From positions 310,001 to 374,000 of the forward strand of contig JALBYF010000003.1 of NCBI GenBank assembly GCA_023212725.1: a stretch of DNA of 64,000 bases, in the 5' to 3' direction. Every line of letters starts with the position of its first letter. Positions within the stretch are counted from its first letter, which is position 1. The translations under genes were made by a program, and so were the position numbers. This stretch comes from Tranzscheliella williamsii. Its lineage: Eukaryota; Basidiomycota; Ustilaginomycetes; Ustilaginales; Ustilaginaceae. The notes under the pieces are model-generated. The model worked only from the letters and a program-made list of their open reading frames with translations. It did no database searches and was not told the DNA's origin. Below, in pieces: positions 19,167-30,322 of this stretch.

Positions 19167-21290
19167 CTACCACATGAATCGCATCGTGCGCGATTCGCTG
19201 CGCTGTTCGTCGAAGGCACCGCGTGGCCATGTGAAAGGTCGGTGCAGGAAGAGATAGATGGTTGCCGCATTGACGACCAAATACGTTGCGAACTCGAGTG
19301 CCAGCCACATCCATTTTTCTGCGCCACTGGTGGCAACACCAAGGTCAGCGCCGTGGCCACCAGGTGGAGACAACCTTTGCTGGTGTGCCGACTCGCTGTT
19401 TGAAGCATTCAGAGGCGATAGAGCCGTCGGCGATGGAGCGGCGGCATCCGCACAATGAGGTTTTGCAAGCGGAGGCGGCTGAATGTGGAGCCTGGCCAGA
19501 AGGAAGGGTATCAAGAAGTACCTTGGCTCGATGAGTGGCGACGGCACGAGGGTTGCAGCCGTGCAAAAGGCAAACGCAGTAATCCAGAGAACAGACTGTC
19601 TCTTTGCTAGCGCCGCTTTCCAGACAAACACCAGCAGTGTATACACTGGCACAAGGGCCAGTGGCACGCGCGGATCTGAACGCACTTTGCGCCAGATGTA
19701 GAAGGTATAATGGCGATTATCCGCCAGGAGGAAGGGATGGTGGATGGTAAACCGGACCACTATTTGCCATATCATTGCGCCGAGGGCCAAGGTAGCAAGA
19801 GAGCTCAGGATCGAGCCGAAAGCGGATCGCAGTGTCTGCTGCAGTACGTTCTTTATCGACGCTGTGACCGCCGCAAGCGGACTGGATGAGCGGTTGGGAG
19901 CGGGCGCGCGCGGAGAAAAAGCAAAGAGCAGAGGCGCCCAAGCAAATACACTGACGAAGACGAGGAAGTAGAAGAGTTGCGGAAGATGCAGAGCGGCTTG
20001 ATGATTGTTCTTGTCGCCTAACACGATACCTTGATTCCAGTGAACAAAGTAGAGGAAAGCGCCGACTGCCGGTAGAAAAGCCTTACCGTTCCTCCACGCA
20101 GCCATAAAAAGGGCTGTCTTTTGTGGACCGCATAGCATGCGCAAGATAGCATTGGTAGAACTGGCGAGCACCGACACGAAAAGACGGTCAGAATCTGCGG
20201 CGAGAGATGGGTGCAGTTCAGGAAACTGGAGAGACAGTTCCTGGAGGGTAGTGATCAACGCAATAAATGCGAGCCAAATGACATTGGTCTGTCTGAACAG
20301 AAGCGACGAGGCACCGAGGAGGGAGGCCAGCGTACGTTGCTTCTTCTTGGAAGCGAGTAGGGTGGCCAGGACGGTAACAACACTGCCTACATCTGTGTAG
20401 TAGAGAAAGCCGAAGAAGTAGAGCGGAGGGAGGAAACTGATCGTATGCGCAAGCGCGATCGGATAAGCACGTCGGGAGCGTGTTCGAAGCTTGGTGCGCA
20501 CGGCGGGTTGTGCGAGAATATCCGCAAGTGTATCTGCTTCGCCGGCTGTGCTGCGTGGAGGGTCACTGGGGTTTCGAGGAGAGTAGGATGGAGTGGCAGG
20601 GGGGTCCATGGCGGTAGCCTCTGCCTCGGTGCCGGGGTGTGTCGTTGCCTCCGCTGCTGTTGCTTGGGGAAGGGCTTGCTCCTTGGCTACATTCTGCAAA
20701 TCGCGGATGACGGCACGCGGGATACCCTTTTTTGTGTGACGAGGCCCCGTAGATGGTCGGCGAGGGAATGAAGGGGAATAGACAGGCTGGAAGATGCGTC
20801 TGGTTTCGGCATTCGCATTGCTAGACTCGGTGTAGGAAGGCGGTAGCTCCAGCACATTGCCGGTGGGAGGAGCTTGAGATGGCTGAGCCAGCAGCGCTCG
20901 CTTGGCAGCATCGACTTGAAGCTTTTCCCACTCATCGTCATTAGCTTGCAGAATGGCCTGGACGAGATACGGCAGGGTGAGGAGCAAGACCAGGTTGGTG
21001 CTGCGCAGAAAGGCGATGTGATGGCACTGGGTGTGCGGCAGGAGCGTCGAGGCAAGGGCGGACAGAAGGTACAGGCCCGGAGGCGTGGTCAGCTTAGGAT
21101 CGTACTGGACGGTGGAGGGTGAGAGGCTAAGGAGCGAGATGCCGCAGAATTTTTGCGCTTGGGGCACGTGGAAGATCTCATCCATGTAGGGCCTTGGGAC
21201 AGCACGGTTGATTTGGTCTGCTACGAAAGCAGTGCTCACAGCGAAGAGCACGGATATGAAATCGCTGGCATAGTTGTTCGGTGATGACAT
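19167..21290 (-). CDS. ALG10: Dol-P-Glc alpha-1,2-glucosyltransferase ALG10 (Die2)
   Basis: Adds the terminal third glucose to the lipid-linked N-glycan precursor in the ER. 707 residues, single exon. Signature near the N-terminus: a membrane segment, then PYMDEIFHVPQAQKFC, then DPKLTTPPGLYLLS, which is specific to ALG10. The ADNRHYTFYIWRK block occurs in the second half, followed by the C-terminal LIEPRYFLIPFLLARL segment. A dozen hydrophobic segments. A low-complexity, probably cytosolic insertion of about 140 residues (Pro/Ser/Thr/Glu-rich, roughly 125-260) and another polar insert near 630-660 explain the length against the usual 450-520. Head-to-head with the CaMK gene. Confidence 0.93.
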   Translation of the reverse strand: MSSPNNYASDFISVLFAVSTAFVADQINRAVPRPYMDEIFHVPQAQKFCGISLLSLSPSTVQYDPKLTTPPGLYLLSALASTLLPHTQCHHIAFLRSTNLVLLLTLPYLVQAILQANDDEWEKLQVDAAKRALLAQPSQAPPTGNVLELPPSYTESSNANAETRRIFQPVYSPSFPRRPSTGPRHTKKGIPRAVIRDLQNVAKEQALPQATAAEATTHPGTEAEATAMDPPATPSYSPRNPSDPPRSTAGEADTLADILAQPAVRTKLRTRSRRAYPIALAHTISFLPPLYFFGFLYYTDVGSVVTVLATLLASKKKQRTLASLLGASSLLFRQTNVIWLAFIALITTLQELSLQFPELHPSLAADSDRLFVSVLASSTNAILRMLCGPQKTALFMAAWRNGKAFLPAVGAFLYFVHWNQGIVLGDKNNHQAALHLPQLFYFLVFVSVFAWAPLLFAFSPRAPAPNRSSSPLAAVTASIKNVLQQTLRSAFGSILSSLATLALGAMIWQIVVRFTIHHPFLLADNRHYTFYIWRKVRSDPRVPLALVPVYTLLVFVWKAALAKRQSVLWITAFAFCTAATLVPSPLIEPRYFLIPFLLARLHIQPPPLAKPHCADAAAPSPTALSPLNASNSESAHQQRLSPPGGHGADLGVATSGAEKWMWLALEFATYLVVNAATIYLFLHRPFTWPRGAFDEQRSESRTMRFMW

Positions 21291-22024
21291 GCTTGGCTAC
21301 CTGCTGCAAGCATACATCAGAACAGGCTGTCCTTTCCTAGCATCTCCATTGCCCTATCGACCCCTGTCAGCCTGACACTACAAGCGGTACCGACGAATAT
21401 GATGCACTAGCGCGCCCACTGGGATCGCACGGCCCGCGATGGTCGTAGCCGGAAGAAGAGGGACGCTGGCAATGAATGGTTCGCGATTGGCGTCTTGATT
21501 GGGGTAGTGATGGACGTAGAGAAGTGCGATTTGACTGCGTTGGAGATTCGGCGCTGATGGACACGTGAATTGCACCGCCATATGCCCATCCTCGTATTGA
21601 TGATATGCATACGCAATATAATCCACGCGCAGATGGAATAGAGACTTCTTGAATTGACGAATTGGGAGCTAGCTTGTTTTGTGAATTTGATATTCGTGGT
21701 TTTGTGGGCGGCGAGGTGGCGACTTTAAAGTGGATTGAATCACATTATATTCGCACATACGCACAGGTCGGGCAGTGAATATCGCCTATCATCATCGCTA
21801 CCGCTACCGGGACTCTCTGACCCACTACCATCTTGGCTCCTGCCGTTCCCGCTGCCAACACTGTCCCTATCTCCGCCTGAGGCTGACCCGCGCTCTTCTC
21901 TCGCTGTCTGCTGCTGTCGCTCTGGCTGCTGGTACCGCTGCTGATACGGCTGCTGCTTCTGCCCCCGGTTCTCTCCAACATCGGCTGCTTCGATTCAACA
22001 CGAGGACCGTCAAACTCGGGCAGT
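21291..22024. promoter_or_regulatory. Divergent promoter region ALG10 / CaM-kinase-like gene
   Basis: 734 bp. AT-rich in the middle (about 21600-21750), with TTTAAAG at 21724 and TATATT near 21747 on the kinase side, followed by a CT-rich leader of about 250 bp. No coding frame is supported. Confidence 0.45.
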
Positions 22025-23113
22025 ATGGCCAACCCTCAGACGGTACCGTGTGCCTACAAGACTGGGCGCACGCTCGGGCAGGGGACTTACGCTGTGGTCA
22101 AGGAGGCAGTGCACATCAAGACGGGTCAGTACTATGCCTGCAAGGTCATCTCGAAAAAGCTCATGGAGGGGCGCGAGCACATGGTGCGCAACGAGATCGC
22201 CGCGCTGAAAAAGGTTTCGCAGGGCCATCGCTCCATCGTCACCCTGGTCGACTACTTTGAAACCATGAACAATCTATACCTCGTCACCGATCTCTGCGTT
22301 GGCGGAGAGCTGTTCGACCGCATCTGCGAACGCGGCAACTACTACGAGAAGGACGCCGCGCACATCGTCAAGACCATCACCGAGGCGGTTGTGTACCTCC
22401 ACGACCAGGGCATTGTCCACCGCGACCTCAAGCCCGAGAATCTCCTCTTCCGAGACAAGACCGAGCAGTCCGATCTTCTGATTGCCGACTTTGGCCTCTC
22501 CCGCGTCGTCGACGACGAGAAGATCACCGTGCTGTCCACCACCTGTGGCACGCCGGGCTACATGGCGCCCGAGATCTTCAAAAAGACCGGCCACGGCAAG
22601 CCCGTCGACATGTGGGCGATCGGAGTGATCACCTACTTCCTCCTGTGTGGCTATACGCCCTTTGATCGAGACACCACCATGGAGGAGATGCAGGCGATCA
22701 TCAGTGCCGACTACAAGTTTGAGCCGACCATGTATTGGACCGACGTTTCGGACAATGCCAAGGACTTTATCAACAAGCTGCTCACCGTGGATCCGGCGCG
22801 GCGGCTTACTGCCAAGCAGGCGCTGCAGCACGCCTGGCTGACCATGGGCGGCGCGAGTGCCGGCAGCGTCGACGCCGTCGCGGCAGAGCAGAAGGACCTG
22901 TTGCCCGACATCAAGTCTGCCTTCAACGCCAAACGCACCTTCAAGAAGGCCGTCAACGGGATCCGCCTCATCAACCGTCTCCGCACCGGCGACCACCTCC
23001 CCGCCCGCGACGACGCCCACATCCCCCACCGCGACGAAATCGACAACCTCCGCCGCTCCATCCGCGAAGCCGAGAACGAGTCCAATCACCTCGACCAGGT
23101 CCTCGCCCAATAG
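22025..23113 (+). CDS. Calcium/calmodulin-dependent protein kinase I-like Ser/Thr kinase
   Basis: 362 residues, single exon. Kinase domain about 11-275: Gly-rich loop GQGTYAVV (18-25), ATP lysine Lys40, catalytic HRDLKPEN (132-139), DFG at 155-157, and activation loop STTCGTPGYMAPE with a CaMKK-type threonine around 172. The GGELFDRI and GYTPFDRD segments are CaMK-group hallmarks. After the domain, residues 305-330 form a basic helix (FNAKRTFKKAVNGIRLINRL), the expected autoinhibitory/calmodulin-binding segment. The rest is a short polar tail. It therefore looks like a compact CaMKI/Cmk-type kinase. The 3' end becomes C-rich at wobble positions. Tail-to-tail with the Ste20-type kinase across about 510 bp. 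Confidence 0.92.
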   Translation: MANPQTVPCAYKTGRTLGQGTYAVVKEAVHIKTGQYYACKVISKKLMEGREHMVRNEIAALKKVSQGHRSIVTLVDYFETMNNLYLVTDLCVGGELFDRICERGNYYEKDAAHIVKTITEAVVYLHDQGIVHRDLKPENLLFRDKTEQSDLLIADFGLSRVVDDEKITVLSTTCGTPGYMAPEIFKKTGHGKPVDMWAIGVITYFLLCGYTPFDRDTTMEEMQAIISADYKFEPTMYWTDVSDNAKDFINKLLTVDPARRLTAKQALQHAWLTMGGASAGSVDAVAAEQKDLLPDIKSAFNAKRTFKKAVNGIRLINRLRTGDHLPARDDAHIPHRDEIDNLRRSIREAENESNHLDQVLAQ

Positions 23114-23624
23114 ACCCCCACACTCCCCACCTTCCCCACCTTTCCCGCCACCCACCGTGTCTCTCCGGATCCCTTTCGCTTCTCCCGTCCCCTTCTTCTG
23201 TTTCGTGGTTAATGGTCACACTCTCCTGGCTCACTCTCGGCCCGCTCGGAGGACGGGCACGTGCTAGTCTGTGGTAGAAGTACTCCGTTTCGTGTCGTAA
23301 AATGTCGTGCCATGCGGTAGTGTCGTCTCAACAAAGTGGTAAGCGGTCAGAAGCCTGCTCAGCGGCAAAGGCGGCGAACAGCAACAACGGTCCCGGAAGC
23401 GGACTGTCGGCTTTGCCTAGCAGGCGGGAGAAGGAGATGGCCAAAAAGGGGGGGAAGGGGGGAAAGATTACGGAAGCGAAGAGATTGTCCGGAAAAATGC
23501 AAGTGCGGTGTTGCGAGGAGCGGAAAAGAAGGCATGGCAGTGTGTCACCTGCAAGCGACAGTGAAGGTGGTCAAGCCGTACCAACAAGAGGGGTATGCAA
23601 AAGGAGGAACTGGAACGACAAGGC
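23114..23624. other. Convergent intergenic region between two kinase genes
   Basis: 511 bp, C-rich at its left edge (run-on of the kinase's C-ending block) and purine-rich around 23390-23560. No gene is visible; it probably holds both 3' UTRs. Confidence 0.4.
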
Positions 23625-25961
23625 TTAGTAGCCCATCCACCGAGTTCGGAGGCCCTCCAACCATCGGCCGTAGAGCAGATCAGCGATGGGAGAGCGCGGC
23701 GTCTCTTCAGCAGCGGGCGCCTGTTTGGCATTGGGGCCCGCCAGGCGCTGCCGAAATGTGGTGGAAAGGTTGTCTCGTGCCTGCTCATTGTCGTTCATAC
23801 TCAGCAGCAGGTCGACGATGGTCGAGTAGGCCAACTTCGAGTTGAGCAGGCTCAGCTCCTCGAAACCTCTAGAAATCATGTCGAGGGCTTCTACTTCGCG
23901 CACGTCAAGGTCTTGGTCCTTGGCTCGCTCCATCACGGGTAGGATCACATCGCGCACCAGGTTTTCACCGGCGGTGGCATGCTCCCGTGCTGCGGTGCTC
24001 GAGCTGGCCAGAGCCGATCTTGAGTGCCGCAGCGCCTTCTTCGGCGAGCTGGGCGCCTCGAGAGCATCAAGGCCGGAAGGCGCAGAGCCGGTTCGCATGT
24101 TGCCAATGTACTTGCTACCGATCTTGGCGGATCCTCCAGCATCTAGACGCCTTACAGGTCGCAGTGTCTCAAGACCGGTAGATACGTCCGCCTCCCGAAG
24201 CACGGTACCGTTGATGTTGTTGCGCTCATTCCAGCTGCTTCGACGTGTTCGCGAAGCCGCTTGCGATGCATCCGATCCGTTGCGGCTGTGGCTCGGCGAC
24301 GCTTTGCCGTCACGAGCACAGCGAATGTGCTGAGTAGCGGTTGAGCCTGCATGGGACGACGCCATGGTAGCAGCAGCTGTAGCAATGTCAACACCTCCTC
24401 CACAAGGCGGTGCGAGGTGAGCCGCTCCGCTGGGTCCACCGGGCTGCATCCCACGGAACGAGGCTCGAAGAGCATCGATATGGATCGAATCTTTGTTGTT
24501 AGATCTGTCCAGCGGTGTCGAAGGTCCAGATGCGGTGGAAGTGGCAGGAGTGCTGGAAGTGCGGCTTAGAGCGTCGCTGCTGGTATACGCCTCGGTGGAG
24601 AGGTCGGAGACGTCATCATTGTCACGGGCGGTCGAATTGCGACGAGGCGTGTGGACTGCACTCTCGAGTGCCCCCATGAGCTCTTCGGCGGGTCTGCCGC
24701 CACGAACCGTGTCATAGCCAGCACGATCCTCGCCATCTTCAGGAGGGCCTCTTCCGCGCTCGGCCCACACATCGACGTTTTCTTCATCATCCGGATCATC
24801 GTAGACCGACATACGCGAACGCATCGTGTCGAATTGCCATTCGCTGATCATGGTTCCATCCAATGTTGATTCCGAGGGATCGACACCGTGAAGATGGCCT
24901 CTGACAATGGCTCCTCCTCGGGCAGCACCGCGCGCCTTGTACTGGTGATGTTTCTCGATTAGTTCGGTGAGCAAGGCAGTCTTTTTGGCATACTTGATGA
25001 AACGATGAGACAGAAGCTCCTTTGTTGTTGGACGGTGTTTCGGATCTTTGATCAAGCAGAGATCGACAAAGTCTTTGAATGCGGAAGAGAAATTGCCTTC
25101 GAGTGTAGGGCTTTTCGCCTTGGGGATGAGGAAGAGAACCCGCATGGGGTGATATTCGGCCAGTGGAGGCTCACCCTTGGCCATCTCGATGGCGGTGATG
25201 CCGAGGGACCACAAATCCGCCTTGAAATCGTAGCCAGCCTGTCGAATGACCTCGGGCGCCATCCAAAAGGGCGTACCGACAAAGGTGTTTCTTCGCGACT
25301 TGTTGTTGGATAGTTGTGCCGCGACACCAAAGTCGGCGAGCTTGACTTTGCCGCTTGCGGAAAGCAGGACGTTGGCGGCTTTGATATCGCGATGGATCTT
25401 TCCTTCGTTATGCAAATATTCGAGACCGAGCAAAAGTTCACGGCAGATGATGGCGATATGAGATTCCGAAAAGGCACCGGCCTTCAAGAGGTCAAGACAA
25501 GATCCGCCGGCGAGGTACTCCATGATGATCCACAGCTTGTAGCCCTTGACAAAGCTGCCATAGTATTTGGTGACCCACTCGCTGTCGCATTGTGCCAGGT
25601 GGGCGATCTCCTGCTGAATTTCGCTAATGTCATCGTCGGAGTCTTCCAAGTCGATTTGCTTGATCGCAACAATCTGCTTGGTTTCCTTGTGCATGGCCTT
25701 ATAGACCGTGCCGAAGGATCCGGTGCCGAGCTTTTCGAGCAGGTCATACTGCTCGGACAACTCCTTTCCAGAGGCGATGGGCTTGGGAGGGGATCGAACG
25801 AGGCTGCTAGGGCCTGGCAAAGGTGAAGCGGAGCTGGTACGCGTAGGCGGCGATGGGCTGGTCTCTTTGGCTCCCTTACGCGCACTTAACAGTGGCGATC
25901 TCGAGGGAAGGGGCAGGTTCGGCTGTGGAAAGTCGAGGTGAGAAAGGGAGGGGTCAGTCAT
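23625..25961 (-). CDS. Ste20-family protein kinase, germinal-centre kinase III type
   Basis: 778 residues, single exon. Kinase domain about 72-325: loop GTGSFGTV (79-86), Lys101, HRD at 190-192, DFG at 210-212, and the Ste20 signature GTPFWMAPE at 229-237. Domain placement near the N-terminus, after a 70-residue Ser/Pro leader, and the post-kinase [13 protein letters not shown] helix indicate the GCK-III group (MST3/YSK1; fungal Nak1/Kic1, Sid1, Don3). It lacks the CRIB domain of PAK kinases. Residues 330-680 are a low-complexity regulatory region; residues about 690-760 form helices that may mediate dimer or partner binding. Fungal members act in polarity (RAM) or septation; which one this is cannot be decided here. 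A possible functional partner is the SIKE-like protein at 8.6-10.3 kb. Confidence 0.9.
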   Translation of the reverse strand: MTDPSLSHLDFPQPNLPLPSRSPLLSARKGAKETSPSPPTRTSSASPLPGPSSLVRSPPKPIASGKELSEQYDLLEKLGTGSFGTVYKAMHKETKQIVAIKQIDLEDSDDDISEIQQEIAHLAQCDSEWVTKYYGSFVKGYKLWIIMEYLAGGSCLDLLKAGAFSESHIAIICRELLLGLEYLHNEGKIHRDIKAANVLLSASGKVKLADFGVAAQLSNNKSRRNTFVGTPFWMAPEVIRQAGYDFKADLWSLGITAIEMAKGEPPLAEYHPMRVLFLIPKAKSPTLEGNFSSAFKDFVDLCLIKDPKHRPTTKELLSHRFIKYAKKTALLTELIEKHHQYKARGAARGGAIVRGHLHGVDPSESTLDGTMISEWQFDTMRSRMSVYDDPDDEENVDVWAERGRGPPEDGEDRAGYDTVRGGRPAEELMGALESAVHTPRRNSTARDNDDVSDLSTEAYTSSDALSRTSSTPATSTASGPSTPLDRSNNKDSIHIDALRASFRGMQPGGPSGAAHLAPPCGGGVDIATAAATMASSHAGSTATQHIRCARDGKASPSHSRNGSDASQAASRTRRSSWNERNNINGTVLREADVSTGLETLRPVRRLDAGGSAKIGSKYIGNMRTGSAPSGLDALEAPSSPKKALRHSRSALASSSTAAREHATAGENLVRDVILPVMERAKDQDLDVREVEALDMISRGFEELSLLNSKLAYSTIVDLLLSMNDNEQARDNLSTTFRQRLAGPNAKQAPAAEETPRSPIADLLYGRWLEGLRTRWMGY

Positions 25962-27562
25962 AACAACTCACGCATAGTGCAATTTACGAGGCCTTTTATG
26001 CGTTGATGCAAATCTAGCTTCAACGAGATAGAGATCCAACTCACCATTTCTGTAGTGTATGGCAGCAAAGAGAGAGAGGGATAGTTGGCGAGCGTGGGCT
26101 GCTCTCAGAGCGATGCACGGAGAGCAAACCTGTATAGGCTAACGGAAAGCTGACCTAGATGGCTTCGTGTATGACAGTAGTAGATCGTTCGAGCCGGATC
26201 AAAGCTTGTCGATGGTGGTAATATTGATGTCAGATGGTGATTGGCGCAGACATATCACTTGTGAAAGTCAAATTGAAGGTTCGAAGAATCGGAACGAGGC
26301 TTCTGGGAGACTGCTCGCAGTTCGAGGCGTGACTACGTATGAGAACGTATGTATAAGCTCTCGGTCGGTCAAAAGCGAGTCTGCTGCAAAGACGGCGTGA
26401 CGAGGAACTGAACCGACAGCTAAGAGGCAGAACAGATCTGTGCTGGTTGTTGTCGGTGAAGAATGGTGTAGTCGTAAGTAGTCGTTAGACGGTATTGACG
26501 CAAGCGTGCTGCCGGTGAGTATCGTTATGAATCGTGACAATGGATGGTGAAGGCAAAGGCGGTGGTGGAGAAGCGACAAGCGCGAGGTAGATTGCCTGCA
26601 ATGAAAGCGCGGGACAATACGATTTGTGTTGACGCTGAGAATGGCAGCCCCAAGGGTCAAAAATCACAGGACGCGATGGGCTGTGATTCAGAGAATTGAG
26701 TGATCTAGGCAGGTGGTAGGATAAGAGAAGAAAGAGAGAACGACGCTCGGTTGGGGTGTCAGGAGGAGTTGAAGGAGTTGAAGGGGTCGGTGGGAAAGTC
26801 GCTTCGAGGACAAAAGGGGCGGAATAGAAGGGAAAGAGGGATTCAAGTCGTCGCTAATTCCAAGTCGACGGACATGAGCTAGCGATGACACTTCAGCGCA
26901 GAACGGCGGCTACACAGCCAAAGCTGGGTTGCTGTGGTTAAAGTTCATTTACTAATGTTCCCATCGCTTCCTTCCCATAATGACGCGACGTAGCATGACG
27001 CAACGTATTTCAAACCTGAATCAACAACCCGCTTGCCCGACCCAATTCCGTCCGGATCGTTCGATACATCTACCGCAGGGGATGCGTCCCTTTTCCGTAT
27101 GCCTAGCATCTGCCGTATCTGCCCATGATGAGCGTGGTGACTTCATCTAACGATAAATCAGCCTGAGCACAGCAGGCGGCAACCTGTTCGTAGACGCACT
27201 TTGCAGGATTCAACCTTTTCAGTTCATCTCGCCTTTCCTAGATATGTGCTTGCAGCGCGGGCTGCTGTTCTTGCGAAGGCATTGGCTGAGTAGGGAGGAT
27301 GCACATTTCTTTCCAGAAGGCTAGCGAACATGCGAGCCAGCGGAGGCGACGGGCGAGTGCAGCGAGCATGTTCTCTTCATCCCTTCCTGACGCCGGTCGC
27401 TGCAGCCAAAGCCAAGTACGCAGAGGCATATTCTCGCCCCCTACGCGCTGTTTAGTCCGCATGCGAGGTGACCCCTTTCCCTCTCTAGCTACTAAGAAAA
27501 CGGGAGGAGCGTACGACGCTTCAAGCCAGAACGCGGCCCTACATCGATGCTCGTATAGAACA

Positions 27563-27574
27563 AGTCACAGTCAC
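27563..27574. repeat. Copy of the recurrent intergenic AGTCACAGTCAC motif
   Basis: Reverse complement of GTGACTGTGACT. The same core recurs at 7239-7249, 13497-13506, 28475-28483, 37948-37959, 48918-48930, 62721-62733 and 62896-62907, all outside coding regions. Confidence 0.5.
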
Positions 27575-28331
27575 AAGTCGTGCTGCTGCCAATCGCTTAT
27601 TAATACTTCGCTAAGCTGTGCTGACAGTCACGAAGCAAGGGATAACGCTGATGTGGATGGCATCGAGAACGACATGCAGCGGTAGCGAGAACAAACGACG
27701 TGGCATGCTTGGCGTCAGGTAGTCGAGCATCGAGAGCAGAGGCCGTCATTCGATCCTGAGAGGGGCATACCAGACTAACAAAACACAGGCTTCTGCAATC
27801 ATGCCAAACACCGGGCGTGGATGACTTTGCCAGTTTTCTTTCTGCGTTTGAGCGGAAAGAAACGAACGCTACGAACAGGCAACGTGACAAGCATTGGTGG
27901 TGAAAATGCGTTTCCAGAGGTGTCCGATCCGTAGTGAGTGCACCGTGTGAAAGATGGCTGTCGACGTCCCGCCAAGCGCACACAGAGTGGGGATTCCGAT
28001 GTTCATTGTGGCACGCCTTGTCTAGAAGGTCTCCAAACCTTGCCCTTGCAGCTCGGTCGAGCCTTAAACTGACTGAGCCAAGCATGACGAGCATCGATTG
28101 GCAATAAAGCGCGGTGACGGAGTGGCACCACAGGACTTGGACTTTCCGATCGGCTTGGATACCTCAAAGTTTCGGAAGCACGACAGGACTGCGAATAGGG
28201 GCGTCCATCCGCCGCTTTGCGATAAAAGACACGGGCATCCCGAGCGAGCATTGAAAGCATCGAGCATCAAGCATCGACAGGCCTGCTTCGAGGCTTTGGT
28301 TCTGGCAGGTTTCGACAGTTGTTTTTTGAGC

Positions 28332-28354
28332 GCATGCATGAACCTGCATGCATG
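28332..28354. repeat. Paired GCATGCATG palindromic motif
   Basis: GCATGCATG at 28332-28340 and TGCATGCATG at 28345-28354, separated by four bases. Each copy contains the palindrome GCATGC/TGCATGCA, so the 23-bp block is both a direct and an inverted repeat. Possible protein-binding site; function unknown. Confidence 0.45.
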
Positions 28355-29131
28355 TGGCCCCTAATTCAGCGCGCTTAGCCCGCGGCAGCAGGCAACGCGC
28401 CATTTCGGATTGGGAAAGCAACACTCCCACCCTCCACACCCGCCGCACTGGCCCAGAATCACAATCGCAACCGAACTGTGACTTGTCCCTGAACGCGTCC
28501 ATGACCAGCGCGATCACGAGCGTAACTACGGAAGCGCAAGACGCGATCTTCGCCTTCAACCGGCCCCTGTTCCATCACCTTGGGATGACGTTTTGCATTC
28601 CCGCCGTCATAGCCACCGACTTTTCTTGCAACATGCAGCGTTGACCACCTGCAAGGCGAACTGTCACACCGCATCAAGCCTTACACGCCTCAAGTAAACG
28701 CAAGGCGGGGAGACCCTCGGACGAACCGCACCGCCAGGCAACTCCGAAGCAGAAAAAGGGACTACAAATGTGAAGTCACAGAAGTGAAGGTGTAGGAATA
28801 CAATTTAACACATGTGCAACCTAACATCGGGGCAACGGTTGCTCTTTGCCGCTGATTCCGGCTAAATCCAGCAAGCAACAAAATTATCCGGAAAAGAAAA
28901 TCAAGTAGATAGCCGGAGAAGGCACAGTCATCCAGCGAGACTTTGCCACCGGCTCGGCTCTCGGCGGTCTACATAAGGAGTCGCCCTTGCTGCTGCCTCG
29001 CCGCTGACTTGACACCCAGCATCGCTACAGCGAACCGAGGCCTACGCAGCGAAAAGAGCACTTCGCAGCGAAACCAACTCTAGGCAACGAAACGGGGCCT
29101 GCGCAGGGAAACGACGGTAGGCGTAGCAAGT

Positions 29132-30168
29132 ATGGCGACGACACCCGCGGCGCGGCTGCGGGAGCTGATGGCGGGGGAGGAGATCGTGGTTGCGCCGGGG
29201 GTGTATGACGGCATCAGTGCGCGGCTGGCGCTCAAGGCGGGGCACAAGGCGCTGTACCAGACGGGCGCGGGGACGTCTGCGTCGCGGCTGGCGCGCGCCG
29301 ATCTCGGTTTCCTCTCGATGGGCGATATGACCGCCGCGGCAGGCGTGTCGATTATGGCGGACGCGAAGATGCTCACGCCGGTGATTGCCGATGCCGACAC
29401 TGGCTTCGGCGGTGCGCCGCAGGTGGTAAGTGCGCGACGTCTAGCTGGTTTTCGCGAGCGGTAGCTGACCTGGAAAAAATGATGCGTTTGGTTGGTGGTG
29501 TGCAGGCGCGGACGGTGCGCGAGTACCACCGTGCTGGGATTGCGGCGCTGCATATCGAGGACCAGGTGCAGGCGAAGCGGTGTGGGCATTTAGATGCCAA
29601 GCAGGTGGTGGGGCGTGCCGAGTTTGTGTCGCGGATTGTGGCGGCAGTGCATGCGCGCGATGGGCTTGGATGTCGCGCGGAGGACCGGATTGTGCTGATT
29701 GCGCGGACGGATGCCCTGGCGGGCGACGGGCTGGAGGAGGCGATCGCGCGGCTCCAGCTCGCGCGCGACGCCGGCGCCGACATGGGCTTCCTCGAAGGCC
29801 TCCGCACCGACGCCGAGGCCGCGCACGCCATCGCCGCCCTCTCCCGCTGGCCCCTGCTCGCCAACTGCGTCACCGGCGGCAAAAGCCCCCTCTGGACCGC
29901 CCCACAGGCCGCCAAGCTGGGCTTCAAACTCGCCATCTTCCCCTGCGCCGGCATCTTCCCCGCCGCTACCGCCCTCCTGGCCTCCTACACCCACCTCGCC
30001 ACCCACGGCATCGGCATCGAAGCCGCCACAGACCCCGCCCGCGCCTCCGTTAACCTCGGCGGCGCGGACCCCGCCGGCCTCCGCAACTTCTTCGCCGACA
30101 TGGGCCTCGACGAGGAAGTCGCTATCGACAAGCTCGCCGCTAACGGCTCCGGTCTGGGCGACGTCTAG
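29132..30168 (+). CDS. PEP mutase / isocitrate lyase superfamily enzyme (2-methylisocitrate-lyase-like)
   Basis: Two exons, 29132-29425 and 29506-30168, joined across an 80-bp intron (GTAAGT...TGCAG, phase 0, branch-like CTGAC at 29465). The product has 318 residues, the usual size of bacterial-type PrpB/carboxyphosphonoenolpyruvate-mutase proteins. Seen: substrate loop APGVYDGISA (21-30), YQTGAG (42-47), Mg-binding DADTG (87-91), the lid motif AKRCGH (121-126) with the catalytic Cys124, and IARTDA downstream. These fix the fold and a C-C-bond lyase-type active site. Substrate could be 2-methylisocitrate, dimethylmalate or oxaloacetate (acetylhydrolase), and I cannot choose. The synonymous-codon switch is clearest here: Ala GCG, Leu CTG, Gly GGG and Arg CGG dominate before about 29757, and GCC, CTC, GGC and CGC after. 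Confidence 0.88.
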
Positions 30169-30322
30169 CCCGCCTCACCCATCGTACCTTCCCCGACTGC
30201 CGCCACAGCTGTCGATACCAACACCTAGCATATGACACTTCGGACTCTCGCAAGCGTGGTAGGCTGGTTATGCATGGCTGCGTGCGCTGATCAATGTGAT
30301 GGATGCGGGCTGGATGCGGGTG

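Larger units (their letters stand above)
25962..29131. other. Long gene-free region (3.17 kb) between the GCK-III kinase and the PEP-mutase-like gene
   Basis: Lies upstream of both flanking genes. All open frames are short or lack codon bias and recognisable domains. Contents that stand out: a GAAGGAGTTGAAGGAGTTGAAGG short tandem near 26770; AGTCACAGTCAC at 27563-27574 and ACTGTGACT at 28475-28483; three exact copies of CGAGCATCGA (27544-27553 inverted, 27724-27733, 28088-28097) plus a near copy at 28261; and a double GCATGCATG block at 28332-28354. Could hold a non-coding transcript or distal control elements; nothing is proven. Confidence 0.45.

Noticed and set aside
26161..26300. Possible tRNA (GTTCGAGCC and GGTTCGAAG resemble B boxes)
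   Set aside because: No matching acceptor, D or anticodon stems can be drawn at tRNA spacing.
27600..28094. 164-codon minus-strand ORF in the gene-free block
   Set aside because: No domain, mixed codon use, no upstream promoter-like context. Left as non-coding.
29479..30168. Downstream exon of the PEP-mutase-like gene as a separate short gene
   Set aside because: It lacks the N-terminal half of the barrel and its frame joins in phase to 29132-29425 through canonical GTAAGT...CAG signals.
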